DNA from: JALORV01 sp963754065
GTDB lineage: Bacteria; Pseudomonadota; Gammaproteobacteria; Burkholderiales; Burkholderiaceae_F
Reading direction: 5' to 3'
NCBI GenBank assembly: GCA_963754065.1
Contig: CAVWFH010000005.1
Span: 1 to 64,000, forward strand
Length of the DNA: 64,000 nucleotides
The notes below the pieces were generated by a model. That model saw nothing but the letters and a program-made list of their open reading frames with translations. It did no database searches and was not told where the DNA came from. The position numbers and the translations under genes were made by a program. Shown piece by piece: positions 18,192 to 28,900 of the stretch (position 1 is the first letter of the stretch; each line of letters opens with the position of its first letter).

Positions 18192-19076
18192 ATGACGCGC
18201 ACGCCCCATACCGCCGCTGCCCTGCTGTCACTCGTCACCTGCCTTGCCCTCGTCGGCTGCGAAGAGAAGCCACCGGCCGGCATCAAGTTCGCGCCCTACG
18301 CCGCGGGCTACGCATCGAAACCGGACTTCGCGCAGGTCGAACATGACCTGCCGCTCGCGCCGGCCGATCTCGCACAGTTGACCCCTGGCGCACTGAAGAC
18401 CTACGACCAGGAACAGATCGACCAGATCTACGCGCGGCTGACGGCCGGGCCGATCCCGGACGGGGCCTACGAAGGCGATCTGTTCTTCCCCAAGGGCATC
18501 ACCGGCAAGAAGCGCTTTCGGGAAATCGTCGGCGGTCTCAGCGGGCTCGTGGTCGGACTCGGCACGGTCAAGCTCGAACTGGTCGGCGAGCACCTGTGGC
18601 GCGGCAAGGTGTTCTATCGCGACGAGCGGGTGCTCAGGAACCGGATCGAGGACACGAAGCTGCTGAAGCCACTGATCGACGGCGATCCGTCGACGATCCA
18701 GAAGATCACCGTCAACGGCAAGGACCAGTGGCTGCTGTTCCCGGCGCGACTGTATTGCGGACAGAGTCTGCTCGACTCACGACGCGAGTCGGTGATCATC
18801 GACTACTTCTACACCGACGAGATCCCCGGCTATCGCGAAGGGCCGGACTTCCTGGCGGGACGGCGCGGCCTGCAGGTGCGCGACGAGATCCGCATGGTTC
18901 GCCCCGGCTTTTATCTCGGCCGCGCCTATCTCGGCAAGATCTTCCTGCTCAACTTCACGCTGTACAACAAGGAGGTCGACACGCGCGACGGCGGCGCCTT
19001 CCTGAAGACAGGTCAGGTGGCCGAAGACTGCTGGCCCGGCACACAGCAACGGGCGGTAGTGACCGCGTCGAAGTAA
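18192..19076 (+). CDS. Lipoprotein of unknown function in the dihaem cytochrome operon
   Basis: 294 residues with a lipobox LALVGC (Cys23) after a hydrophobic signal, so it is an exported lipoprotein. No known domain recognised. It is moderately hydrophilic with a repeated aromatic/charged pattern (GKVFYRDERVLRNRIEDTK, YLGRAYLGKIFLLNFTLYN) and three Cys in the mature part including the acylated one. AGGAGA precedes the ATG; the gap from the upstream cytochrome gene is nine bases. Intact, unlike three of its operon partners. Its constant company with dihaem cytochromes suggests a chaperone, substrate-binding or anchoring role (inference). Confidence 0.7.
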   Translation: MTRTPHTAAALLSLVTCLALVGCEEKPPAGIKFAPYAAGYASKPDFAQVEHDLPLAPADLAQLTPGALKTYDQEQIDQIYARLTAGPIPDGAYEGDLFFPKGITGKKRFREIVGGLSGLVVGLGTVKLELVGEHLWRGKVFYRDERVLRNRIEDTKLLKPLIDGDPSTIQKITVNGKDQWLLFPARLYCGQSLLDSRRESVIIDYFYTDEIPGYREGPDFLAGRRGLQVRDEIRMVRPGFYLGRAYLGKIFLLNFTLYNKEVDTRDGGAFLKTGQVAEDCWPGTQQRAVVTASK

Positions 19077-19085
19077 GCATGCCCG

Positions 19086-20994
19086 ATGTCAATGCGCGCA
19101 GTCGCGGCGGTCCTCATGACCTGCTGCTCACTGATCTCACCCGCTGACGCGACCACGCCCCGCTGGGCTCTCGATCCCGCCGACCCGGGTCCGGACCTGC
19201 CGGCCGAAGGCCGTTCGCTGTTTGATTCGATCGCGGCCGATGGCGTGCCGTTTCCCTTCGAAACGCTGCTGAGCAAGATTGAACGGAAGGCAGGGTGCAA
19301 GCCTGCGCAATGCGTGAGTTCGGTACTGATTCCCCTCGGGCGTTCGCTGCAGCGCGCGTCGGCGGCGCCGGACTTCTTCGCGTCACCGCGCGTCGTGGTC
19401 GCGGTCACTGGCGAAGGACTCGGTCCCGTGTTCGCAAAGGACCGCCTGTACCTCGGCTACCAGGAGCGCACGGACCTGATCGAGGTGATCAGCTACAACG
19501 AAACGGCAGGCCGCTTCGAATTCCAGCTGGTACGCAACTACCGCGCCGGCGGCACGCCGGAGCTGGTGTATGCGACGCGCGCCGTGTGCACTGCTTGTCA
19601 CCAGAATCACGCGCCGATCTTTTCGCGCCAAATCTGGGACGAAACGAATGCGAACCCGCGCATCGCTGCGGCGCTCACGGCGGCGGTCCACCGTACCGAC
19701 GGTGCGCGCCGCGCCAGCATTCATGGCGCGCCGGTACTGCGCGGTGTCGACACACCGAACGCGATCGACGATGCCACCGATCGGGCGAATCTATTCAGCG
19801 TCACACAACGACTCTGGCGCGAAGCCTGCGATATCGCCTGCCGTGGGCAAGCGTTGACCGCGGCGCTGCAGTACCGGCTTTCGGGGGAGCGGGTTTTCGA
19901 GTCGGACGCACCGATCGCGGCGGCCTTTGCTTCGCGGTGGCCCGGCGGACTGGCGATTCCGAACCCGGACCTCCCCAACCGCGATCCCTTCGCCTTTTCA
20001 CCCAGTGCCGCGGGAATGGCGCTGGTCGACATTCGCAGGACCCCTCGAACCGCTGACGCCACGGGCGCCGCTTGCCATCTGGAACGCCAGTGATCCGACG
20101 CTCGGTGGCCGCTTTGTCGCCGGCCTTGCGGCCCAGATCGCCGAAGCAGACATTCGAGAGCTCGACTCAATGCTGCAACAGCGCGCCCGATCGGCGCCGC
20201 GCCGAAACTACTCGGCCCGTTGCTCGATCAGCGGCGGCCGTTACGACTGCGCCGGCGAATTCTTGCTGCGCGGAGACGCATCGACGATCGACGAGTTGAC
20301 GATCGGAGGGAAGCCCTTGCGACAGCTTCGTCTGAACCAGGGGAGCGTCACCCGCGGTGGACTGCGGGTTCGCACGGCGTCCGGGGATCGGATTGAACGC
20401 GTGGCGCTGAGCGGGAATGGCAGCGGAGGCCGGGCCACGGTCACCGTCGTCGAGGACTTTGCCGTGGCGCGATCGGCCATTGCGCGGACCGAATGGTCCG
20501 ACGCCCCCTTCAGTCGTGAGCGACTGCGTGCGGCGCTCGGCCTCAAGCCGCACGTTCAATGCTGCACAACGGGTCGCCTGCCGCCAGCGCGCGGTGACAT
20601 CGAACCGGCACAGCCCTTGGTCGCTGACATCGAGGCGTTTGTTGCACCCTGCGCGCGCTGTCATCGCACACCCGAACGCACGCCGCCGAACTTTCTCGCC
20701 GGTAACGGGCAACAGGTTGGCGCAAGCCTCGCGCAATGCGCGCCGCGGATCTTTGTACGGCTCGCGATGTGGCAGACACCGGAGGCGCAACGCGCCAAGG
20801 TGCCGATGCCGCCGCCCGGCGCGTCGCATCAGGGCACTCCGCGGATTCAGGACCAGCCCGATCCGGCGATGGCCGCGCTGCAGGCGAGGGTCACCGCGTG
20901 GCTGCAGGCAGAGACTGGACGCGCACCCGACGTCGCGGCGATGCTGGCGCGCGGCTACGAAAACCTGCGTCCCTGCCTGCCGGCCGGGACCTGA
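19086..20994 (+). CDS. Dihaem c-type cytochrome, frameshifted
   Basis: About 635 residues once one base is removed. A short signal peptide (SMRAVAAVLMTCCSLISPADA) leads to two haem motifs: RAVCTACHQNHAPIF in the first half and APCARCHRTPE in the second; MPPPGASH late in the protein could supply an axial Met. The frame breaks at about 20035-20040: upstream reads GMALVDIR and the next frame continues GPLEPLTPRAPLAIWNASDP, so a single extra base (probably the A of CGCAGG) is present. Starts nine bases after the lipoprotein gene. Family not identified beyond a cytochrome c fold; likely periplasmic electron carrier or oxidase subunit. Confidence 0.7.
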
Positions 20995-21009
20995 GCCGAG
21001 AGGGACTCC

Positions 21010-22599
21010 ATGCACGATCCATTCGAATCTCCGCGCAAAACGGGCTTCCTCACCCGGCTCTACCGCCACCGCTGGGCGCGGATCCTGATGCTCGTACTGG
21101 CGCTGCCGACCGCCTTCGCGCTGCTCGTCGCTGCGGCCCTCTGGCTGCGCTTCGGGGCGGATCGGCCGGTGGAGTACGCGCAGATCGAGGAACACTTCAA
21201 GTACGGCTCGACGGGCGGCGAGCGGGTGTCGGGCTTTCCGGTCTGGATCTTCAAGGCGATGCCGGTCGTCTGCTCGCGTCATCTGCCCGGAGGCTGGGCT
21301 TCGCTCGGCTTCGTCTTCGAGGACGGCAAGGACATTCCGATCGGCATGTCGGTGCGCAATCACCAGGGCATCGATCGCACGTTCTTCAACTGCGCCGTGT
21401 GCCATACCAGCACCGTGCGGGACACGCCGAACGCGAATCCGCGACTTGTGCTCGGTATGCCGGCGAATACCTTCAACCTGTTCGGCTTCACGAAGTTCGT
21501 CTTCGCCTGCGCGCACGATCCGAAGTTCGCGGCCGAGTACATCGTTCCGGAAATCGGGCGGCTGATGCAGGAAAAGGGCGAAAAGCTTGGGCTGCTCGAT
21601 CGCTATGTCGTCTATCCGGTCGCCATCGCGCTGATGCGCGAACGCCTGCTGATGTTAAGCGGCCGCTTCGCGCCGCTGATGCAGGACACCGAGTGGGGTC
21701 CGGGACGGAACGACACCTTTAATCCGAACAAGATCCTCTTCAGCTTCCCGATCGAAGAACTGCCGGAGCGCGAACGCAACGCCCCGGTCGACTACCCGTC
21801 GATCTGGCTGCAGAAGCCTCGCCAGGGCATGCAGCTGCATTGGGACGGCAACAACGTGATGGCCGAGGAGCGGAACAAGAATGCCGCGTTCGGCACCGGA
21901 ACTACGCCACCGACGATCGACCTGGCGGCGATCGGACGACTCGAACAGTGGCTGCTGACCGTGGAGCCGCCGAAGTATCCGTATCCCATCGATGCCACCA
22001 AGGCGGCGCTAGGGGGAAAGCTGTACGCGGAATACTGCGCAGGTTGCCATGGTGCCAATGGCCGCAGCTTCAGTGCGCCGGCTGGCACCGAGGCACGCGA
22101 GTGCATCAACCCGAAGGAACGTGAGGAGGATCTGTACGGCCCGCAGGTCGGAAGAATCACGCGCATCGAGTACATCGGCACCGATCGGCGCAGGCTCGAT
22201 TCATTCTCCTACGACCTCGCGGTGACGCTTGGCACCGTCTACGCCGGCTACCCGCACCGCTACTGCCACTATCGCAAGACCTTCGGCTACGCCAACATGC
22301 CGCTCGACGGCATCTGGCTGCGCGCGCCGCTTCTGCACAACGGCTCGGTGCCGACGTTGCGTGACCTGCTCGAGCCCTCATCCCAGCGGCCGAAGACGTT
22401 TCACCGCGGCAACGACGTCTACGACCCCGCGAAGCTCGGCTTCGTCTCCGACATCGCCGAGCAGGGCGGACGAAAGTTCTTCGCCTATGACACGACGAAG
22501 CCGGGCAATTCGAATGCCGGCCACGAAGGCAAGCGTTACGGCACCGAGCTCGCGCCCGCCGACAAGGATGCGCTGGTCGAATTCATGAAGACGTTCTAG
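21010..22599 (+). CDS. Membrane-anchored dihaem cytochrome c, RoxA/CcP-MauG type
   Basis: 529 residues, intact. One N-terminal helix (ILMLVLALPTAFALLVAAAL, about 28-48) anchors it, with the catalytic part in the periplasm. Haem motifs NCAVCHTSTV and YCAGCHGANG, the latter preceded by PYPIDATKAALGGKLYAEY. The segment GIWLRAPLLHNGSVPTLRDL followed by LEPSSQRPKTF is the signature shared by rubber oxygenase RoxA and relatives, which cleave or oxidise organic substrates with O2 or peroxide. GAGAGGGACTCC precedes the ATG. A close paralogue follows immediately. Whether it is an oxygenase, a peroxidase or only an electron carrier cannot be told from sequence. Confidence 0.82.
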   Translation: MHDPFESPRKTGFLTRLYRHRWARILMLVLALPTAFALLVAAALWLRFGADRPVEYAQIEEHFKYGSTGGERVSGFPVWIFKAMPVVCSRHLPGGWASLGFVFEDGKDIPIGMSVRNHQGIDRTFFNCAVCHTSTVRDTPNANPRLVLGMPANTFNLFGFTKFVFACAHDPKFAAEYIVPEIGRLMQEKGEKLGLLDRYVVYPVAIALMRERLLMLSGRFAPLMQDTEWGPGRNDTFNPNKILFSFPIEELPERERNAPVDYPSIWLQKPRQGMQLHWDGNNVMAEERNKNAAFGTGTTPPTIDLAAIGRLEQWLLTVEPPKYPYPIDATKAALGGKLYAEYCAGCHGANGRSFSAPAGTEARECINPKEREEDLYGPQVGRITRIEYIGTDRRRLDSFSYDLAVTLGTVYAGYPHRYCHYRKTFGYANMPLDGIWLRAPLLHNGSVPTLRDLLEPSSQRPKTFHRGNDVYDPAKLGFVSDIAEQGGRKFFAYDTTKPGNSNAGHEGKRYGTELAPADKDALVEFMKTF

Positions 22600-22609
22600 G
22601 AGCCTGACG

Positions 22610-24080
22610 ATGGACATGAGCAAGAACTCGCGCATCAAGCGGGAGAGGATCCTGTCCTGGCTGGTCGTGCTGCTCATCGTGGGGGCCGGCCTCGGGTTCT
22701 ATGGCTGGTACAAATTCTTCCGCGAGGTGCCACAGGAAGACTGGGTGACGTCCACGCCGGAAATGCGCTTCCGCTATGGCTCGATCGGCGGCGAGCGCGA
22801 TGCCGGCATCCCGTACTGGATCTTCTATGTGCTGCCGCGAGTCTTCCCCGAGAAGCTGCCGGGTCCCGGCGGCTACGCCTCGCTCGGCGTCTCGTGGGAG
22901 CAAGGCCGCGAGCTACCGATCGGCTTCACGAAGAAGACCGTCGGCTTTGCGCGCGTGGGCAACACCTGCGCCGTGTGTCATACGACCAACTACCGGGCCA
23001 GTCCGGAGGAGAACCCGGTGTTCATCAACGCAGGCCCGGGGCACACGCTGAACCTCGTTGCGTTCTTTCGCTTTCTCGTTGACTGCGCGAAGGACCCGCG
23101 TTTCAACGCCGACGTCCTGATGCGCGAAATCGATCTCGTCACCGATCTGCCGTGGGATGACCGGCTCGCGTATCGCTTCCTGATCATTCCGATGACGAAG
23201 AAAAGGCTGATCGAGCGCGAAGAGCAGTTTGCATGGATCTACCGCAAGGACTTCCCCGACTGGGGACGCGGGCGTGACGACTCGATGAACCTGACGAAGT
23301 ACTTCATGCTCGAGTTGCCGATGGACGACAGCTTCGGTCCGGACGACATACCCGCGATCTGGAACCTGAAGAAGTACAACGCGCCGGGCACGACGATGAA
23401 TCATGCCGGCGACAGCCACGACGCCTATTCGGTGATCATCGACTCCGCACTGGGCGTCGTCGGGGCGGCGCCAAAGGACAACGACGAGTTCCTCGGCCAC
23501 ATCAAATGGCTGCAGGAGTATCTGTCGAACACGCCGCCGCCGAAGTACCCGTTCGCGATCGACGCTGCGCGTGCGGAGGTCGGCAAGGCCGTGTTCGAAC
23601 AGCATTGCGCCAGTTGCCACGCGAGCGACAAGACCGGCCGCCGCATGCCGCTCGCCGGCATCGACACCGACAAGGAACGTATCGGCACCTGGAACAAGAG
23701 CAATGCGATCGAGGCCAACAAGGTCGTGACCAAGATGGGAATCATCCGCAAAGGCCTGGTCGAGGAAGAACTCGTCGGCTACAACCCGCCGTTTCTCGAC
23801 GGCATCTGGGCGCGTGCGCCCTACCTGCACAACGGTTCGGTGCCGACACTGCGCGACCTGCTCGAGCCTCCCGCGGTTCGTCCCAAGCTGTTCTGGCGTG
23901 GCTACGACCTCTACGACCAGAAGAACGTGGGTTTCATCGCGCAGGGTGCCGAGGCGGAGCGGATCGGCACGCGACACGACACCACGCAACGCGCCAACAG
24001 CAATCAGGGCCACACCTTTCGGTACCACGCTGCCGGCCGCGGAGAAGGACAGTCTGCTCGAGTACCTGAAAACACTCTGA
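22610..24080 (+). CDS. Membrane-anchored dihaem cytochrome c, RoxA/CcP-MauG type, frameshifted at the 3' end
   Basis: Paralogue of the preceding gene, about 489 residues if corrected. N-terminal helix ILSWLVVLLIVGAGLGFYGW; haem motifs NTCAVCHTTNY and QHCASCHASD; signature GIWARAPYLHNGSVPTLRDL. Near the end the frame breaks at the TTT of 24017-24019: the current frame reads HTFRYHAAGRGE and runs on to 24133, whereas the shifted frame reads HTFGTTLPAAEKDSLLEYLK and stops at 24080, matching the end of the paralogue (GTELAPADKDALVEFMK). AGGAG lies seven bases before the ATG. Only the last ~21 residues are affected, so the product might keep function even if the shift is real. Confidence 0.8.
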
Positions 24081-24448
24081 GCGCGTCAAGCCACAGCCCG
24101 TTGCCGCTGATGCGCCGAGGCAGAAACGGCTGAGGCCGCGGCGGCACTCGACGACCAGTTACGAAATCCCGTTCGACGTCGAGGCGACGCAAGGCGCCAC
24201 ATGGCCGCGTCAACCGCCTGTGGGCAAGATTATCGCCAGTCCAGGGAATGGGCCGCCGCCTTCATCAAGGGGCTGATGTCGTCACTTTCCGCTTCGGCGA
24301 GCTAACCCAGCGCCGCCGCCGAAGCTCCCCTGCATTTGGTAGGGCACGCACACTGATAAGCCTCTAATGAGGCTTGATTGATCTAAATCGCTTACCGGCG
24401 CCCGCATCGACCTAGAAATAAAGAGGGGTGTATTGATCGTCGACGCGT
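24081..24448. other. Intergenic boundary of the AT-richer TIR/STAND island
   Basis: No gene recognised in about 370 bases. A 7-bp hairpin AAGCCTC-TAAT-GAGGCTT (24358-24375) has no T-tract. Base composition becomes visibly less GC-rich from about 24300 onward. No tRNA, integrase or clear direct repeats seen. Confidence 0.4.
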
Positions 24449-25963
24449 ATGCATGAAGTCTTCATAAGCTATCGGCGCATCGATACAGGCCCTTCAGGGT
24501 CCCATCTCCGGTCGGATCTCGCACGCGCCTTCGGAGATGACGCGATCTTTATGGATATCCGCGCTGATTGCATCCCATGGGGTGCAAAGTGGGAAAGCGA
24601 ACTTCAGGGCGCGCTCGCAAGCTGCGACGCTCTGATTGTGCTCATCGGTCCGCAGTGGCTCAAGTGCGAGCAACCGGCGGCACCGGGATGTCGGCGGCTT
24701 GATGCGCCGAACGACTGGGTTAGGGGTGAGATCGCGGCCGTACTTCATCGACGTGAGGCCTCGAGTCAGAACGTTCTAGTACTTCCGGTGCTTATCGGGG
24801 GAGCTCAGGCCCCGCTCGCTGCCGACCTGCCCATAGAACTTCGGTCCCTTGGCTTTGCAAGCATTCAGGCCAAAACCCTGAGCGAAGGGCACTGGGATAC
24901 AGAAGTCGACGAACTGATTGACACGCTCCGGACTTCGCCAAAGCTAAGGCAGTTGCACGATCTGGCAACGACCAAGAAGGGGATAGAAGGACTCCTGGAC
25001 CTCATTCGCAAGAACGCTGTCGTTGCTGATGCCGTCGGGCGGTCACGTGAAATCATCGAAACTACTGATCACGAGATCAGCGAGCTGAGGACCTACAAGG
25101 AACTGCACGACGCGCTGCACACGATAGAAGCCGAATGCCTGACGACCCTTCGAGTCGATAGCAGTCAAGAACGTCTTGCGTTCTCGAAGCTCGATTTCAC
25201 GGCTCCCAGCCGCTTCATTCGTACAGCTTCAAACTTGCATCAGCCGTCGGACCCGCTTCTCCAGGAGTTGGTCGATCGATTGGACCACATCTCCCGGCTT
25301 TTCGACGAGGCGACGGCTGAAAATGCCTCATCCTCTCGGGACGCCTTGATTGGCGAACTCGAAGAGTTGATCTCGTATTTCCCCGATCAACTGCATCACT
25401 TGATTTCTCTCTCGGCGACTCGCCTTCGGCTAGACCGCCTGATGCAGCTCATGGCCACGGTGAAGAGCGTCCTCCCCGACACAGCTTCTCAAGACGCGGA
25501 GTTGAAGCCGATGCTGGAAAGCATCGAGGCCCTCGCGCAGCTACAGGAGCGCCTTAACCAGCTGGTCCGCGAACATGGCCTCTTACAGAGGCTTGATCTC
25601 AATCTTCGACGAGTGTGCGTCGGCATGAGGTCAGCTCATCGGTCGTCAACGAGCAAGCCGCTCGCCGCGGCGTTTGAATGGGAGCAGATTGAACGCCAGC
25701 GTGCCCGCCTTCAGCCCCCTTTCTCGCCCGAGTTGCTGCAGGCAGGCATCGCTGGGCTTGAGCCGCTGGAGTTACAAACCAAGGCGAGTGTGGAGGCAGG
25801 AAACGAAAGCGCCGCTATCGGGAACTTTGCGCGGTATTTCCACTTGGTTGGAAACGTATTCCGGGCGCTCGATAGCAGCTTGAAGGACTTCTGTACTGAT
25901 CTCGACCGAGAAAGCCAGGGATTGAGGTTGATCCTGCAACAACTGGAGGACTCGCATGTCTAG
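24449..25963 (+). CDS. TIR-domain protein with helical C-terminal region
   Basis: 504 residues. Residues 1 to ~150 form a TIR domain: EVFISYRRIDTGPSGSHLRS, IFMDIRADCIPWGAKWESEL, then CDALIVLIGPQWL. Glu49 in GAKWES aligns with the catalytic Glu of NAD-cleaving TIR enzymes (SARM1 GKFED), so NADase or nucleotide-signal activity is predicted. The remaining ~350 residues are mainly helical (ELEELISYFPDQLHHLISLS) without a known fold. It overlaps the next gene, an nSTAND NTPase, by eight bases and is surely co-translated. Less GC-rich codon use than its neighbours suggests horizontal gain. Likely the effector half of a two-protein immune or stress-sensing pair (inference). No strong ribosome-binding site seen. 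Confidence 0.85.
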   Translation: MHEVFISYRRIDTGPSGSHLRSDLARAFGDDAIFMDIRADCIPWGAKWESELQGALASCDALIVLIGPQWLKCEQPAAPGCRRLDAPNDWVRGEIAAVLHRREASSQNVLVLPVLIGGAQAPLAADLPIELRSLGFASIQAKTLSEGHWDTEVDELIDTLRTSPKLRQLHDLATTKKGIEGLLDLIRKNAVVADAVGRSREIIETTDHEISELRTYKELHDALHTIEAECLTTLRVDSSQERLAFSKLDFTAPSRFIRTASNLHQPSDPLLQELVDRLDHISRLFDEATAENASSSRDALIGELEELISYFPDQLHHLISLSATRLRLDRLMQLMATVKSVLPDTASQDAELKPMLESIEALAQLQERLNQLVREHGLLQRLDLNLRRVCVGMRSAHRSSTSKPLAAAFEWEQIERQRARLQPPFSPELLQAGIAGLEPLELQTKASVEAGNESAAIGNFARYFHLVGNVFRALDSSLKDFCTDLDRESQGLRLILQQLEDSHV

Positions 25964-28900
25964 CTCATTTGCTGAGAAACGGGTCATCCGCTATGAAAGC
26001 GCTGCCGAACTGCGTGAGGCCAATGTCCAACTGATGGAGGCGCTGAATCGCTTGCTTAAGCAGGACGAGAGCCCGGAGGGCGAACAGTCCGCCCTGCGAA
26101 CTCTCGAAGCTGAAATCCGCGCCTTCCTGGAGCGTGGAGCCGCGACGGGAAGCGTGGTTGTAGATGTTGGTGAGCGCACCGCCTGCCAGGTGCTGCTGGA
26201 TTACTGGGTTTCGGCACTTTCGCACGCCGCGCCAAACGTGTTGCGGGCTCGCCTTGCTGACTTTGACAAGGCGCAGCTTCCTGACTTGAAGGACCGCCCT
26301 TGTCCCTATGCGGGACTCGAAGCATTTCACGACCAGAAGTTTTTCTTTGGGCGCGAAAAGGCGATCGAAAGCTTGTTGGAGCGAGTCGCTTCAACTCCAC
26401 TGGTCGTAGTGCAAGGTATTGCTGGAAGTGGCAAGTCTTCGATTGTGAACGGAGGGGTTCTGCCCTTGCTTCGAGGCAAAGAGCATGACCCGCACTACCG
26501 CGTGGTTGGTCCCTTCTCCCCAGGCAATGCTGTGCTTGAGCGTTTCGCCGAGGCCCTCAGCTTGCTGATTCCGCACAACGGCGCCGAAGCAAGCGCGAAG
26601 ACGGCATCACTTCGAACTGACCCGGAACAACTGGTGCGGATGCTGAATTCGACGCGCGGCGATCCGATTCTGCTTGTAATCGACCAGTTTGGAGAGGTCT
26701 TCACTCTATCGAGCGAGTCGGACCGGAGAGCCTTCTCCGAGTGCGTTGATGCCTTGCTAAAGGCGTCGGATCAAAACCGCGTATTGCTAACGCTGGGAGA
26801 GGAATTCAGCGCCCGCCTGGACGAGTTAGTCGCACTCCGACCCTACCTCGCTCTGCATGCCCGGTTTTCAATGAGCGACTGGCCCATGGGCTACGAGGAT
26901 CTGCTGGCAGCAGTCGAAAAGCCAGCCGCTGCGGTAAACCTGCAATTTGAAGCTGGCATCGTGGACGCCATGGTCAAGTCGGTCCTGGCCAGCAGGGAAA
27001 CGGCGCTGTCGCTTCTCCAGTTCGCTCTGAACTTGCTTTGGGCGCGTCGCGACCGCAATCAGATCACAAAGGAAATATATGAAGGCATTGGAGGCAGCCC
27101 TCAAGCAGCGCTGATCGCATACGCGGATGCCTTCCTTGCCAGACTTCGTTCCGACATCGAACGTGACGAAGCTGCTCGGATGTTGACAGAGTTGATCTTT
27201 GTCGACCGACTTCTAGCTGCACATCGACAGCCAATGCTGAGGCGCGACCTCCAAGCGGACGGCGCTTCTTGTTCAAGCGAAGTTCTCGAAGCTCTTGCGG
27301 AATACGACTTTGTGCGACTGACGCCTACGAGTGACGGACAGGACGAAGTCGTCGAAGTGAAACACGAGGCACTTCTCCGCAATTGGCCGACCTATCAAGT
27401 CTGGATCGATGCAAAGCGCGAGCGGGTGCGGCAGCGAGTCGCCGTATCGGAGGCCGCTCAGACATGGGATCGCGGCGGACGGAGCACAACGAAGAACCTG
27501 CTTACGGGTTGGCAGTTGCAGGAAGTGGTGAATCTTTCCGGTTTGACGAGTATCGAACGGGATTACATCAGGGTCAGCCGCAGAGCGGTCGAGAGTGCAG
27601 GAGCCAAGCGGACGCGACTCATCGTCGGAACAACTGCGATAGGACTGGCTTTCGTAGGCGGACTGGCCTGGATGTACGTCGACGCCAGGCAGGCGCGAAA
27701 AGCGGAACAACAACAGGTCCTGCTTCGAACGATGGCTACGGCGCGGGAAGCGGCGATCAACGGCAAATTCGACCGCGCCATTCACGCAGGACTGCAAGCG
27801 ACCGCTGGCGTACCGGGGGTGAGCCTCGACGCACGTAGCGACAGTCTCCTCTTTGAGCAGCGCGTGACGCTGCTGTCAGTGCTCCAGTCGGCAGACGATA
27901 TTCGGCGATTCTTCGTTGACTCCAGTGCTGTCTTCCAGGCAGTAGCGTTTCATCCCACTCACCCGAGCGCGTTAGTGGTCTATGGCGGCACAACCGGAAA
28001 GGCATACGTGGCTGGCATATCGGAGACCGAAAGCGCGGGCCATATCAATGTCTGCGGCAATGCTCTAGTGACCTCGATCGCATTTGAGCCGAAGGGACGT
28101 TGGCTCGCGGCAGGATGTGCTAACGGCACCGTTAGTGTGTGGTCGACGGATTCAGCCAAATGGGAACAACTTGGCGAAACATGGCAGGTATCCGATCGAA
28201 CGATCTGGAGCATCGCATTCAGTCGTGACGGTCGACTACTTGCTGCTGGCGGCTTTGATAGTCAACTCAAGTTCAATGCCCTCGGCAACGACGGTGTTCC
28301 GTCGAGGCATTCGCTTCCCCTTCCAAGGGGCGATGAGCCTAAGGGGTCCATTTGGAGCTTGGCATTTTCGCCGAGTGAAGACACCCTGCTGGTGGGCGAT
28401 GGCATCGGGCAGGTGTTACGTTGTTCGCCCGAAATCGAATCGGTGGCATGGCAGTGCAAGGCCTCTGGAAACGATTCGGCAGACAAGGGAAACGCAATCA
28501 GAGCCTTGGCGTTCAATCCGAGTGGCACACGTGTCGCGGTAGGTCACTGGGACGGTCGCGTTGAAATCTTGGATCAAGGCTTGTCTCCACAAAGTCGCCA
28601 GTCAGTCGATGTCAGTCAAGCACCCGGGGCGGTGTACAGCCTTGCCTTCTTTGAGAACTGCGGCCTCAGTCACTTGGCCGTTGGCAAGGGCGATCGACTG
28701 CATTACTTCAAGGTGACGCCGATGTTTGTGGGTCCACCACCTCCGGGCCGATGCATAGACCGCCCATACGCCTCTATCGGCAACGAGGCTTACGGGATTG
28801 CCGTGCACAAACCGAGCGGACTGATCGCGGCAGCTACGCGCGGAGGCTATGTGGCGGTAATCAATCCCGCAGGAGAGCCTGAACGACTTCGAGCCGTCAT

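Noticed and set aside
24358..24375. Hairpin at the left edge of the TIR/STAND island as an attachment or termination site
   Set aside because: Short 7-bp stem, no T-tract and no matching direct repeat found on the right side of the island.
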